Below, piece after piece: positions 8,175 to 16,332 of a stretch of 64,000 bases of DNA. The translations under genes were made by a program, and so were the position numbers. A model generated the notes under the pieces. It was not told the origin of the DNA. It did not search any database and was given only the letters and a program-made list of their open reading frames with translations. The first letter of the stretch is position 1. Each line of letters opens with the position of its first letter. The stretch comes from Leptospira sp. 96542 (GTDB lineage Bacteria; Spirochaetota; Leptospiria; Leptospirales; Leptospiraceae), in contig JARJFC010000007.1 in NCBI GenBank assembly GCA_029310945.1, forward strand, positions 59,715 through 123,714. Reading direction: 5' to 3'.

Positions 8175-8465
8175 GCGGCTGCGTTTATCTTTGCTTCGCA
8201 TCAGTTTCCCATTTTTCGCTCATCTTCCCATCCAGGTCAGAATTCGCTACCGCGTCCTTCCATGGACGCTTAAAAATGGAAAACCAAATGCTCACAAATG
8301 TTTTTGGACTTAGATGGGTAAATAAATCTATCTTTTATGAGTGCTAACCCGGCAACATATCGGAAGAATCTGAGCAAGATACCTTGCTCGGATTCTGAGA
8401 TTAGGACCGCCTTAGGCGAGTCCTGGACTTGCCTGGTTTTCACAAGCTCCCACTTACAAAAAAAG
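8175..8465. repeat. A repeat, copy 2 (290-bp tandem unit)
   Basis: First of two head-to-tail copies with a period of 290 bp. It corresponds to the 242-bp A repeat at 4429 plus a tail (CTTAGGCGAGTCCTGGACTT to CCCACTTAC) absent from copy 1. It carries the same hairpins and the 5S scar CCCGGCAAC at 8348-8356. The region 8110-8998 contains no gene that I can support. Confidence 0.85.
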
Positions 8466-8756
8466 CGACTGCGTTTATCTTTGCTTCGCATCAGTTTCCC
8501 ATTTTTCGCTCATCTTCCCATCCAGGTCAGAATTCGCTACCGCGCCCTTCCATGGACGCTTAAAAATGGAAAACCAAATGCTCACAAATGTTTTTGGACT
8601 TAGATGGGTAAATAAATCTATCTTTTATGAGTGCTAACCCGGCAACATATCGGAAGAATCTGAGCAAGACACCTTGCTCGGATTCTGAGATTAGGACCGC
8701 CTTAGGCGAGTCCTGGACTTGCCTGGTTTTCACAAGCACCCACTTACAAAAAAAGC
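8466..8756. repeat. A repeat, copy 3 (290-bp tandem unit)
   Basis: Second tandem copy, differing from copy 2 at only a handful of positions (for example CGCGTCC versus CGCGCCC near 8543 and GCTCCC versus GCACCC near the end). 5S scar at 8638-8646. Near identity implies recent duplication or ongoing homogenisation. Confidence 0.85.
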
Positions 8757-8813
8757 GTGAACATATGTCCACGCTTTCATTAACAATAATGACGTACCCG
8801 GCAACGTCCTACT
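8748..8813 (-). pseudogene. Truncated 5S rRNA 3' end with its terminator
   Basis: Matches the 3' flank of 5S gene 1: terminator hairpin AAAGCGTGGACATATGTTCA and onward, spacer, then GTACCCGGCAACGTCCTACT, which is the reverse complement of the last about 20 nt of 5S rRNA. After 8813 the match stops and unrelated sequence follows, so only the tail of a 5S gene remains. Confidence 0.8.
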
Positions 8814-8842
8814 TCCACCCCCACTCGCTTCTCCGCTCCGCG

Positions 8843-9000
8843 GGCGAGTGTCCGAGCCTTGCTCCCTGTGGGTCGCAAGTCTGTCATTTCGCGAACTATA
8901 CTTTACTGTTGGTACTATTGGGTTCTCTCAATGAATCTTTGGGTGTACATAAAAAAGCCATCCCTTCGGATGGCTTTTTTATAGTTTATGAGTGCTAACC
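8843..9000. repeat. D repeat, copy 2, with 5S core fragment
   Basis: Second copy of the unit at 4674-4830. It contains TGGTACTATTGGGTTCTCTC starting at 8910, a plus-strand 5S core fragment with one mismatch, and ends by running directly into the 3' end of intact 5S gene 2. The terminator of that gene lies inside it. Confidence 0.75.
8951..8980 (-). terminator. Terminator of 5S rRNA gene 2
   Basis: Symmetric hairpin GCCATCC-CTTCGG loop region-GGATGGC with A6 and T6 flanks, 19 bp beyond the 5S 3' end on the minus strand. It would work in both directions. Confidence 0.8.
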
Positions 9001-9114
9001 CGGCAACGTCCTACTCTCCCATTGAGCGAACCCAATAGTACCATCGGCGATGAGAAGCTTGACTTCCGTGTTCGGAATGGGAACGGGTATTGCCTTCTCT
9101 CCATAATCACCAGG
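8999..9114 (-). rRNA. rrf: 5S ribosomal RNA, copy 2
   Basis: 116 nt on the minus strand, same sequence by eye as copy 1 (4994-5109), with the same helix I ends and GACTGACAATTACT leader. It has its own promoter and terminator, so it is probably expressed. Two intact copies 4 kb apart in the same orientation. Confidence 0.95.
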
Positions 9115-9124
9115 AGTAATTGTC

Positions 9125-9152
9125 AGTCTTTCCAAACGTATCTATTTGTCAA
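9125..9152 (-). promoter_or_regulatory. Predicted promoter of 5S gene 2
   Basis: On the minus strand a consensus TTGACA at 9147-9152, 16 bp, then AAGACT at 9125-9130, ending 10 bp before the 5S start. Same spacing as at 5S gene 1, with a better -35 box. Confidence 0.65.
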
Positions 9153-9205
9153 AAACAAATAGAAGAAAAGATTGCGTTTTTTCTGACTGATGAAACCATT
9201 TTTCT

Positions 9206-9670
9206 ATGTATGATTGGCAAGAACCATTTGTAACAACAGAACCCTTTACGGTGATGGGCATTCAAATTCGTACGTCCAATAAACCTGGGGAAGCAGATAA
9301 AACCATCCCTGCCGTTTACTCACGCTTTTACAAAGAAGAGATTCCTAAAAAAATGGAGTCCGTTCGCAAATTTGATCCGCTGTTTGCGATCTACGCAAAA
9401 TACGAATCAGACGAAACAGGCGAATACGATTTTCTACTAGGATATGCAGTAGACGATAACCAAACAATAGTTAATGGTCTCATTAAAATACAGATCCCTT
9501 CGCAACAAGGCAGGTATTTTGCCATACAACCTGGACCGCCAGAAGAGGTGGTTCCCAAGTTTTGGTCAGAAATTTGGAACCATAAAGAAATTCCAAAAAT
9601 TAGAACTTACAAAATTGATTGGGAAGAATATTCAGAAGCAGGGATCAGAGTTTTTTTATCTACAAAATAG
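9206..9670 (+). CDS. GyrI-like/AraC effector-binding domain protein
   Basis: A 154-residue stand-alone small-molecule-binding domain. Features of the GyrI-like/SOUL-related fold: TVMGIQIRTSNKPGEADKTI near the start, then AIYAKYESDETGEYDFLLGY in the middle, followed by GRYFAIQPGP. Related domains occur at the C-terminus of MerR/AraC regulators or as free cytosolic proteins that bind lipophilic cations or gyrase. No DNA-binding domain is present. It converges with the gene at 9660-10100, overlapping by 11 bp at the 3' ends. Ligand unknown. Confidence 0.75.
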   Translation: MYDWQEPFVTTEPFTVMGIQIRTSNKPGEADKTIPAVYSRFYKEEIPKKMESVRKFDPLFAIYAKYESDETGEYDFLLGYAVDDNQTIVNGLIKIQIPSQQGRYFAIQPGPPEEVVPKFWSEIWNHKEIPKIRTYKIDWEEYSEAGIRVFLSTK

Positions 9671-10100
9671 TGTTTGGGTCAATCTCCCCAATTTTTTTTA
9701 CTTCGCAATATGCATTGTTATCATTAACGTCAGCCTCCAAAGTTCGATAACTAACTTTAGTTACATTTACCATCCTTATAAAAATTTGATTTCCGATATA
9801 ATCACGATTTTTTGGATCATTGGTTTCGATGAGTGTATTCGTGTAGGCACAAGGCTCAGTCCAATTATTTTTTTCCTTCAAATAATATGAATCATACTCC
9901 TGAATTTGAATTCCATTGAGTCTTTTAAATTTGGAAGAATGTCCAGTAGAACATACATTTAGAAACAGACCCGATTGAAAATTTTTGCAAAACTTTTCAT
10001 TTTGTTTTTTCTCATTCGAATTGAGCGCATTGATCTTCAGAGTAAACCAAAATGTAAAAAAAATTAAAATTACATAAACAGTAAATTTTGAAATATTCAT
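9660..10100 (-). CDS. Hypothetical exported or membrane-anchored protein
   Basis: A 146-residue protein with an N-terminal hydrophobic segment (VYVILIFFTFWFTLKINA) that is either a signal peptide or an anchor. The rest is polar with four Cys (KFCKNF, NVCSTG, EPCAYT, NAYCEV), consistent with two disulfides outside the cytoplasm, possibly served by the VKOR-DsbA protein at 28965. No family recognised. Its ATG overlaps the stop of the PrsW gene as ATGA, so it is translationally coupled as the last gene of that operon. Confidence 0.6.
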   Translation of the reverse strand: MNISKFTVYVILIFFTFWFTLKINALNSNEKKQNEKFCKNFQSGLFLNVCSTGHSSKFKRLNGIQIQEYDSYYLKEKNNWTEPCAYTNTLIETNDPKNRDYIGNQIFIRMVNVTKVSYRTLEADVNDNNAYCEVKKIGEIDPNTIL

Positions 10101-10861
10101 TCTATCACCGCAGGTTCTTCAAAAATTTCCATTTTTTCTTTTTTTAATTCGACCACAAATTTTTTCCAATCAGCCACAACCCAAACCCAAATTCCAACAA
10201 ACATTGCGGTGGCGATCCATAACCCGATGGCCGCGCCAGGAATTAGCAAAAAATCGACTACCCCATGTTGCAATACTGCCAAGCCAAATCCTGATAGTAA
10301 ATACAACACCTTCGATTTTCGATCAATTTTTCGGTTTGATTTGATCAAAAATAATCCGAAACATAAGTTGATCAACAAATGTATGTTTGAGGAATGGATG
10401 GTTCTTGCAAAAAAAAGATCTAATTTTTTTTCCGAGGGTTCTCGCGCAATGTATTGAGTATTTTCTACTAGAGAAAAACCCATTGCGACAAATGCCGAAA
10501 ACAATACCACATTGGTACGAAATTTTTTCTCTTCTCTATCATAACCCAACACAAACGATAAAAATAAAATGAATAGAATTTTAAAACTTTCCTCCATCAT
10601 TCCAGCCTGAATGAACGCTAAATGAGCCGTTTGGGTGAGTAGGTTCACTTTCTTTTTACTCACGAAATCGGTTTCTGGCCAAAGTATAGGATGCAAATTG
10701 ATGATTAGGAATGTTGAGAACCAGCCCAAAACCAAAGCAAACGCTATTCCAAGTATCTCTTGCCATTTTTTTTGCGGTTTATATGCCTTCCAAATTACGA
10801 TTGCCCAAGGTACAACCGTTAACGATCCTATTAGGTAATCAAAATATGTTAATTCTTTCAC
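10097..10861 (-). CDS. PrsW-type intramembrane metalloprotease
   Basis: A 254-residue polytopic membrane protein. It has the conserved glutamates of the PrsW/CAAX-protease (ABI-like) superfamily: MMEESFK (Glu90-Glu91), GFSLVENTQY (Glu133) and histidines in the HSSNIHLL segment (about 156-161). In Bacillus PrsW cleaves an anti-sigma factor in the membrane; the substrate here is unknown. It starts GTG, overlapping the stop of the upstream TonB-like gene (GTGA), and ends in an ATGA overlap with the next gene. This tight coupling makes the TonB-like membrane protein or the small downstream protein candidate partners or substrates. Confidence 0.8.
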   Translation of the reverse strand: MKELTYFDYLIGSLTVVPWAIVIWKAYKPQKKWQEILGIAFALVLGWFSTFLIINLHPILWPETDFVSKKKVNLLTQTAHLAFIQAGMMEESFKILFILFLSFVLGYDREEKKFRTNVVLFSAFVAMGFSLVENTQYIAREPSEKKLDLFFARTIHSSNIHLLINLCFGLFLIKSNRKIDRKSKVLYLLSGFGLAVLQHGVVDFLLIPGAAIGLWIATAMFVGIWVWVVADWKKFVVELKKEKMEIFEEPAVIE

Positions 10862-12666
10862 TCTGGTAACTCTTCCATATAACGCCCGTCAAACATGTTG
10901 ATCATTTCTTTTTGGAGAGGTGTGTCCACAAAATCTGGGTCAATTGGTCCATTCCAAAAAAGTTCTGTTACTCGAATGTCATTTTTCGTTCCTGGCGGTG
11001 GCATAAGTGGACCCAAACTTTCTACAAGTTGTAAAGTACGGAGGTCTTGGTCTGGGTAGTCGGACGCCTCAACAAGTTCTACATCGATCACATCCCCATC
11101 TTGGGTGATCGTATAGGCAACCACGGACGAGTACGGGTGTGGTGCTTTTGCCCAATAATCCATATAACTTTCAGGGATTCGCATCTTTGCTGAGATATAA
11201 TTAGAATATGTGGCGGGAACTTTTTTGCCACGGATTTTTTTGATATTGCCTTTCACGGGTCCATTATCAGCTAATTTTTCATTTTTAATTTTTTCGCCTT
11301 CTGTTTGGTTCGTGGTTTCATTGCCAGTGATGACACCGCCATTCAAACCCTCCATCTCATTTGGAATATTGGGATCGATGAAATAGAACTCCATCTTTTC
11401 AGGTTTGAAATTTTCTGCTTTCTGCGAAGATTTATCTTTTTTTCCACTTCTTTGTAATGAAATGGGTATCAGAAACACCAAACAAAGTAAGACCAAATGA
11501 AATAATAACGATACAGGGAGAACATTTTTAAAACCTCTTTTGATTCCAGGTTCAAAGAATGGTTCCCTCTCACCATCTTTTGGTTTTTTTAGACCTAGGT
11601 TTTCCAAACTAAAAGACTTTTCTAAAATATAACTCGAATAGAAATACAATCCGATGAGTGTTACCAAAGATAATATCGCATAAGATACGTTTTGTGCTGT
11701 TTGGAAAAAATTTTTGTCAGGAATTCCAGGTTTTAATCCAAATCCTGCCAAAAATTGGATCCCAAAAATAGGACTTATGTATGAAAAGACCCAAACGGCA
11801 AGAAAAAGCCACAACAACAATCCCAAAAACAAAATGGGAAAACCTCGCCAGTACTCATATAAATATAAATGCCCGAGTCCAGGTAAAAATTTTTCTCTAA
11901 ATTGTGCTTTCGCTTTTACACTCAATTCCAATCGAAATGGAAAGTGTTTACTTTCAAAACTCGCTTTTCTCCAAAATTCCCGTAAACGGATTCCCCTCGT
12001 ATAACTCAAGTATATTGGTGCAGCCAAGGAAGGAATTTTGTTTCGATTAAAACTTAATACGAGGATGGCAAGAGAAAGCGAATAATTAAAAAACAATTGG
12101 TATACACTCACGATGGGTGCAAGAGGTGCCAATGGTTTTGGGGGATGTAAAGAATCCGATACAAATTGGAAAATAAAACAAAGAAAGAGTGCCAAAAAAA
12201 ATTCGAGGAGTAAGGTATCAAATTTTGAATCACGGATTTGTTTTTCACTACGCAGCGAAGAATTTGGATTCTTTGATTGGAGGGATTGTTTTCGGACAAA
12301 CTCACGTTTGGAATTACGTTTATAGGAATGGATGTAATTGGCAAAAAGAAGGATAAAGTAAAAGGCTAAAAAACCGATCGTTGCTTTGGTCTGAAAGTTA
12401 CCCGTAGAAATAAATTCGTTGATGGTAGCTTCCCACTCCAAACTAGAACGATGCAAAAGTTCCAATGGGTAGAAAATTGCCCAAGAAAACAAATAGATAG
12501 TAATTAGAAAAATCGCACTTAGGCGTAAACGGTATTCTCTGGGAAAAGCAAAGAGAACACCAATGGCCAAAAATGGCCCCAAGGAAAACATAGGCGACAT
12601 CCAAATCAGAAAACTTAACGATTTTTTAGCCCAAGGTGAGAGTTGGTTTGGTTTTGCAGAATCCAT
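10858..12666 (-). CDS. Multi-pass membrane protein with C-terminal TonB-like domain
   Basis: A 602-residue protein. About the first 390 residues contain many hydrophobic helices and a cytosolic loop (KAKAQFREKFLPGLGHLY); one more helix (VSLLFHLVLLCLVFLIPISL) precedes a charged linker, and the C-terminus reads YSSVVAYTITQDGDVIDVEL then PPPG, matching the TonB C-terminal fold (AxVxxxIxxDGxV). An ordinary TonB has a single N-terminal helix, so this is a fused or unusual architecture. I chose MDSAKPNQL (ATG 12664-12666); a longer frame to 12759 adds an unlikely Phe/Arg-rich leader. Divergent from glyS by 63 bp and first gene of a three-gene operon with PrsW. Confidence 0.6.
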   Translation of the reverse strand: MDSAKPNQLSPWAKKSLSFLIWMSPMFSLGPFLAIGVLFAFPREYRLRLSAIFLITIYLFSWAIFYPLELLHRSSLEWEATINEFISTGNFQTKATIGFLAFYFILLFANYIHSYKRNSKREFVRKQSLQSKNPNSSLRSEKQIRDSKFDTLLLEFFLALFLCFIFQFVSDSLHPPKPLAPLAPIVSVYQLFFNYSLSLAILVLSFNRNKIPSLAAPIYLSYTRGIRLREFWRKASFESKHFPFRLELSVKAKAQFREKFLPGLGHLYLYEYWRGFPILFLGLLLWLFLAVWVFSYISPIFGIQFLAGFGLKPGIPDKNFFQTAQNVSYAILSLVTLIGLYFYSSYILEKSFSLENLGLKKPKDGEREPFFEPGIKRGFKNVLPVSLLFHLVLLCLVFLIPISLQRSGKKDKSSQKAENFKPEKMEFYFIDPNIPNEMEGLNGGVITGNETTNQTEGEKIKNEKLADNGPVKGNIKKIRGKKVPATYSNYISAKMRIPESYMDYWAKAPHPYSSVVAYTITQDGDVIDVELVEASDYPDQDLRTLQLVESLGPLMPPPGTKNDIRVTELFWNGPIDPDFVDTPLQKEMINMFDGRYMEELPE

Positions 12667-12729
12667 TCTTTGTGACAATCTCAAGGAAAATACTTTGAAT
12701 TTTCGTGGAAAACAAAAAATTTGGCGGAT

Positions 12730-14130
12730 ATGGCACAGCCGAAAGAGAAAGAAGAACAATCCCTCAAACCCATAGTCGCAGTCTCAAAACGAAGAGGCTT
12801 TGTTTTCCCAGGTTCCGAAATTTACGGAGGCCTCTCCAACACCTTTGACTATGGTCCAAACGGCATTGAAGTATTAAATAACTTAAAAAAACTGTGGTGG
12901 GAGTATTTTGTCCACCGGAGAGACGATGTTTTGGGATTAGATTCCTCAATTTTGCTCCACCCGAAGGTTTGGGAAGCTTCTGGCCACGTTTCGAATTTCA
13001 ATGACCCCCTCATGGATTGCAAACAGTGCAAAACAAGAATCCGCGTGGACAAATTCCTCGAGGACAAAGAAGGCGAAGGGGCTGCTACTGGCAAAACTTT
13101 GGACGAACTCACCGCCACGATCCGCGAAAAAGCATACCCCTGCCCCACTTGCGGCACAGTTGGGAGTTTCACAGAAGCTCGCCAATTCAATTTGATGTTT
13201 AAAACCGCACATGGAGCCTCCGAAGAAGGTGCGATGGACATTTACCTCCGCCCAGAAACGGCACAGGGTATCTTTATCAACTTCAAGAATGTTTCCCAGA
13301 TTGCACGAAAGAAAGTGCCTTTCGGGATTGCCCAAGTGGGAAAATCCTTCCGAAACGAAATTATGGCGCGCCAATTCATTTTCAGAACTCGCGAATTTGA
13401 GCAAATGGAGATGGAGTTTTTCTGCGAACCTGGAACCCAGAAACAATGGTTTGACTATTGGGTAAATTATTGTATGGATTGGCTTGTAAACGTAGTGGGT
13501 TTAAAAAAAGAAAACTTACGAATCCGTGAACACGAAAAGGAAGAACTTTCTTTTTACAGTGATTCCACAAGTGACATCGAATATAAATACCCGTTTGGTT
13601 GGGGAGAACTTTGGGGTGTTGCTTCGAGAACCGACTATGACCTCACACAACATGAAAAATTTTCTTCAGAAGATCTCAAATACCACGATTTGGATAACAA
13701 AAAGAAATACCTTCCCTATGTTGTGGAACCAGCGCTTGGCCTCAATCGTCTATTCTTAGCTGTGTTATGTGATGCATACGAAGAAGAAAAATTAGAAAAA
13801 GACGAAATTCGTACTGTCCTTCGATTTGGAAAACGTGTTTCTCCAATGAAGGTTGCAATCTTCCCTTTGATGAAAAAAGACGGACTCGATGCATTGGCAA
13901 AAGAAATCTACCATGATCTAAGAAACCATTGGTATGTTGATTATGACGAAACAGGTGCCATCGGAAAACGTTACCGCCGCCATGACGAAATTGGAACACC
14001 ATTTTGTATCACTGTTGATTATGATAGTAAAACTGAAAACACTGTGACGATTAGAGAAAGGGATTCGATGCAACAAGAACGAATTAAAATTGAAGACCTT
14101 AAATCTTACCTAATCAACCGAATGGTGTAA
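12730..14130 (+). CDS. glyS: Glycyl-tRNA synthetase (alpha2 type)
   Basis: A 466-residue class II synthetase charging tRNA-Gly in the cytosol. Motifs: KRRGFVFPGSEIYGGLSNTF near the N-terminus, zinc-type pairs CKQC and CPTC in the insertion (about residues 97-145), motif 2 GKSFRNEI...RTREFEQMEMEFF, and a C-terminal anticodon-binding domain (KVAIFPLMKKDG). It is the single-chain alpha2 enzyme of archaeal/eukaryal type used by spirochaetes and Firmicute relatives, not the alpha2beta2 enzyme. ATG at 12730 preferred; a TTG nine bases upstream (12721) is possible. Followed at once by a GNAT gene. Confidence 0.95.
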   Translation: MAQPKEKEEQSLKPIVAVSKRRGFVFPGSEIYGGLSNTFDYGPNGIEVLNNLKKLWWEYFVHRRDDVLGLDSSILLHPKVWEASGHVSNFNDPLMDCKQCKTRIRVDKFLEDKEGEGAATGKTLDELTATIREKAYPCPTCGTVGSFTEARQFNLMFKTAHGASEEGAMDIYLRPETAQGIFINFKNVSQIARKKVPFGIAQVGKSFRNEIMARQFIFRTREFEQMEMEFFCEPGTQKQWFDYWVNYCMDWLVNVVGLKKENLRIREHEKEELSFYSDSTSDIEYKYPFGWGELWGVASRTDYDLTQHEKFSSEDLKYHDLDNKKKYLPYVVEPALGLNRLFLAVLCDAYEEEKLEKDEIRTVLRFGKRVSPMKVAIFPLMKKDGLDALAKEIYHDLRNHWYVDYDETGAIGKRYRRHDEIGTPFCITVDYDSKTENTVTIRERDSMQQERIKIEDLKSYLINRMV

Positions 14131-14598
14131 GTGCTCCGAGATATTAACGAAAACGATAGAAACCAAACCATCGAACTCGTAAACCAGTTTTTTCGCAAGG
14201 TGAATGCGCTGGAGTTGGATGGTTTGTTTCGTATCAGACCAAGGGCAGCAACAAAATTTACGGATATTTATTTTAAACTGCAACACACAGGCAGGGTTTA
14301 CATGCGTGGAGTGTTTGCAGATGAAGAATTAGTATCTCTCATCATTGCAAGGGTAGAAGAAAAACCCCACCTCGACGAAGAAACATCTCTTTTCATTGAC
14401 CTCGCTGTCACAAAACTTGGCCATAAAAAAAATGGATATATGAAGCTTTTGCTCAATGATATTAAAGAATGGTGCAAACAAAAATCCATACCATCCATCG
14501 AACTTCGTGCGATCTTAAAAAATGAAGAGGCCGTAAAGTTTTGGGACCATGCAGGTTTCGAAAGATTTTATATTCGTTACAGAAAAAAATTAGATTAA
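14131..14598 (+). CDS. GNAT-family N-acetyltransferase
   Basis: A 155-residue GNAT fold protein. The acetyl-CoA-binding region is degenerate but recognisable: IDLAVTKLGHKKNGYMKLLL, followed by SIPSIELRAILKNEEAVKFW and the final strand HAGFERFYIRYRKKL. The start codon is GTG directly after the glyS stop, with the ribosome binding site inside glyS, so translation is coupled. Substrate (protein N-terminus, small molecule or aminoacyl nucleotide) is not indicated. Confidence 0.75.
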   Translation: MLRDINENDRNQTIELVNQFFRKVNALELDGLFRIRPRAATKFTDIYFKLQHTGRVYMRGVFADEELVSLIIARVEEKPHLDEETSLFIDLAVTKLGHKKNGYMKLLLNDIKEWCKQKSIPSIELRAILKNEEAVKFWDHAGFERFYIRYRKKLD

Positions 14599-14638
14599 AA
14601 CTAAAAAAACACTTTGGCACCAAAACAAAGTTAGAAGA

Positions 14639-16267
14639 TTACCAACTACCTGAGCTACCCCCTCCGCCAAACGAACCGCCACCTCCACCGGAAGAACTGC
14701 TACTAGAAGAAGAATAAGAGGAAGACGAATACCCCGAAGAACTCGAGTAAGACGAAGAAGATGAACTTCCTCCACTTCCTGATTCATTGGCGATGACTAC
14801 AAAGAAGTGGATGACGAAAGTAGCAAGATAAAAGAGAAAAAAAGAATAAGGATACCAGTCATTCGTCAATCCGAGAAAAAAATCCAACGAATAAATGATT
14901 TTCCAAATGAGTGCAATCAAAAGGTATTTTACACTTCTCGTTTTCCAAGAATCCACTTCCCAATCCTTGGCTATCCGAAATGGTACAACTAAAAAAAACC
15001 AAACCTTCCCATAATCAAACAAGGAATCATTTGTGATTAAAATTTCATTTCCAAAAATATGATCAAAAAAATTAATTCGTAGTGTATTTACTACGATAAC
15101 CCATAAAATAAAAACGATCAAATAAGGTTTATAAGTATAACCAACTACCTTGTAACCAAAACCATAAAGGAAACCTAAACTCAATCCCATGGAAAAAATG
15201 ACCGCATAAGGATGGTAACCCATCACAATTTGGCTTACAGCAATGAAGATAACAATACAACCCAAAAGATGGAAGAACAATCCACCCAAGCCAGTGCCCA
15301 ACTTTTTTGCAAACGAATTTAGATACCGAGTGACCACCTCATCATTTGCAAGTTTAATGAGAAGGAGAATTATCCCAACAACGGTAACGAAGATTGCGCT
15401 TTCTTGAAATTCAAAATTAAATAAAAATAGGAATATCGGAACCCAGACAAAAATGGAGATGATGGAAATTACATATTCCCATTTATGATGATAAGCATAA
15501 AAAAGATATAAATTACCACCCAAAAGTAACAATAAGGCAAATACTAAGAGCACTTGGTATGAAAAATACAATAGAATGAGAAAAACAATAATGCTGAATA
15601 TAAATTTAAACAAGGTTTTGTTCTTAATGTTTCTTAAATCAAGAAGGATCACAAACAGAATCAAACTCACCACCGCTATTATAATAAAATAAACGAATTG
15701 GTTCGCAAAACTCTCGTTTAATAATTCTTGGACAATTCCATTTGGATACTCTTGGTTTAGATTTGGGTTGTTTTGAATATTTGAATTTATCACGTCCCGA
15801 ATGCTTAGAATACCAAGTAACAAACCACCACTCAGATTCCCTGCTTTGAATTCAGGGATCATCACATTACGAATAATTCTATTGCAATAAACATCTGTTA
15901 GTGCATCTTCCAGTCCGTATCCGACTTCAATTCGCACTTTACGATCACCCTTGGAAAGTAAAACTAAAACTCCATTGTCTTTTCCTTTTTGCCCGATACC
16001 TGATGTTTCCGCTACAGCAAAAGAATAATATTCAATGTTTTCACCATCTAAACTTTGGATTGTGTACAAAAAAATTTGTGCAGAAGTTTCTGATTCAATT
16101 TCACCTACAATTTTAGATATTTCCTTTTTGTCTTCTTCCGTGAGTACGTTTGCGCTATCGGTAATACGATCTACCAAAACAACCACTTCTTTTGCAAAAA
16201 CATTGGCTGCTCCAAACACAAAAAAGAAAAGTAGAACAAAACTGAATTGAATCCTTGTGCCAAACAT
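14639..16267 (-). CDS. TPM-domain membrane protein with Ser/Gly-rich tail
   Basis: A 542-residue protein: signal peptide (to about residue 25), a periplasmic TPM domain (LTEEDKKEISKIVGEIESET, IGQKGKDNGVLVLLSKGDRK, VGYGLEDALTD), then about ten hydrophobic helices from residue 200 to 500, and a C-terminal tail of about 50 residues made of Ser, Gly and Tyr. The family (YgcG type) has TPM plus a membrane part and a Gly/Ser-rich terminus; some TPM proteins act in photosystem II repair or as phosphatases, but bacterial roles are unclear. The membrane region is longer than usual for YgcG proteins. Convergent with the GNAT gene 40 bp away. Confidence 0.75.
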   Translation of the reverse strand: MFGTRIQFSFVLLFFFVFGAANVFAKEVVVLVDRITDSANVLTEEDKKEISKIVGEIESETSAQIFLYTIQSLDGENIEYYSFAVAETSGIGQKGKDNGVLVLLSKGDRKVRIEVGYGLEDALTDVYCNRIIRNVMIPEFKAGNLSGGLLLGILSIRDVINSNIQNNPNLNQEYPNGIVQELLNESFANQFVYFIIIAVVSLILFVILLDLRNIKNKTLFKFIFSIIVFLILLYFSYQVLLVFALLLLLGGNLYLFYAYHHKWEYVISIISIFVWVPIFLFLFNFEFQESAIFVTVVGIILLLIKLANDEVVTRYLNSFAKKLGTGLGGLFFHLLGCIVIFIAVSQIVMGYHPYAVIFSMGLSLGFLYGFGYKVVGYTYKPYLIVFILWVIVVNTLRINFFDHIFGNEILITNDSLFDYGKVWFFLVVPFRIAKDWEVDSWKTRSVKYLLIALIWKIIYSLDFFLGLTNDWYPYSFFLFYLATFVIHFFVVIANESGSGGSSSSSSYSSSSGYSSSSYSSSSSSSSGGGGGSFGGGGSSGSW

Positions 16268-16332
16268 GAGAGGAACTTATAACAATTTTTATCATTATTA
16301 CAACCAGAGTTTTCTGATTTTGGAAATTTTTT

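Noticed and set aside
8125..8998. Frames repeated in the tandem A units (for example starting at 8337 and 8627)
   Set aside because: Proteins repeat simply because the DNA does; no ribosome binding site, and the frames include hairpins and 5S scars.
12667..12759. N-terminal extension of the TonB-like gene
   Set aside because: It adds an aromatic/Arg-rich leader that overlaps the divergent glyS promoter; MDSAKPNQL is a better start.
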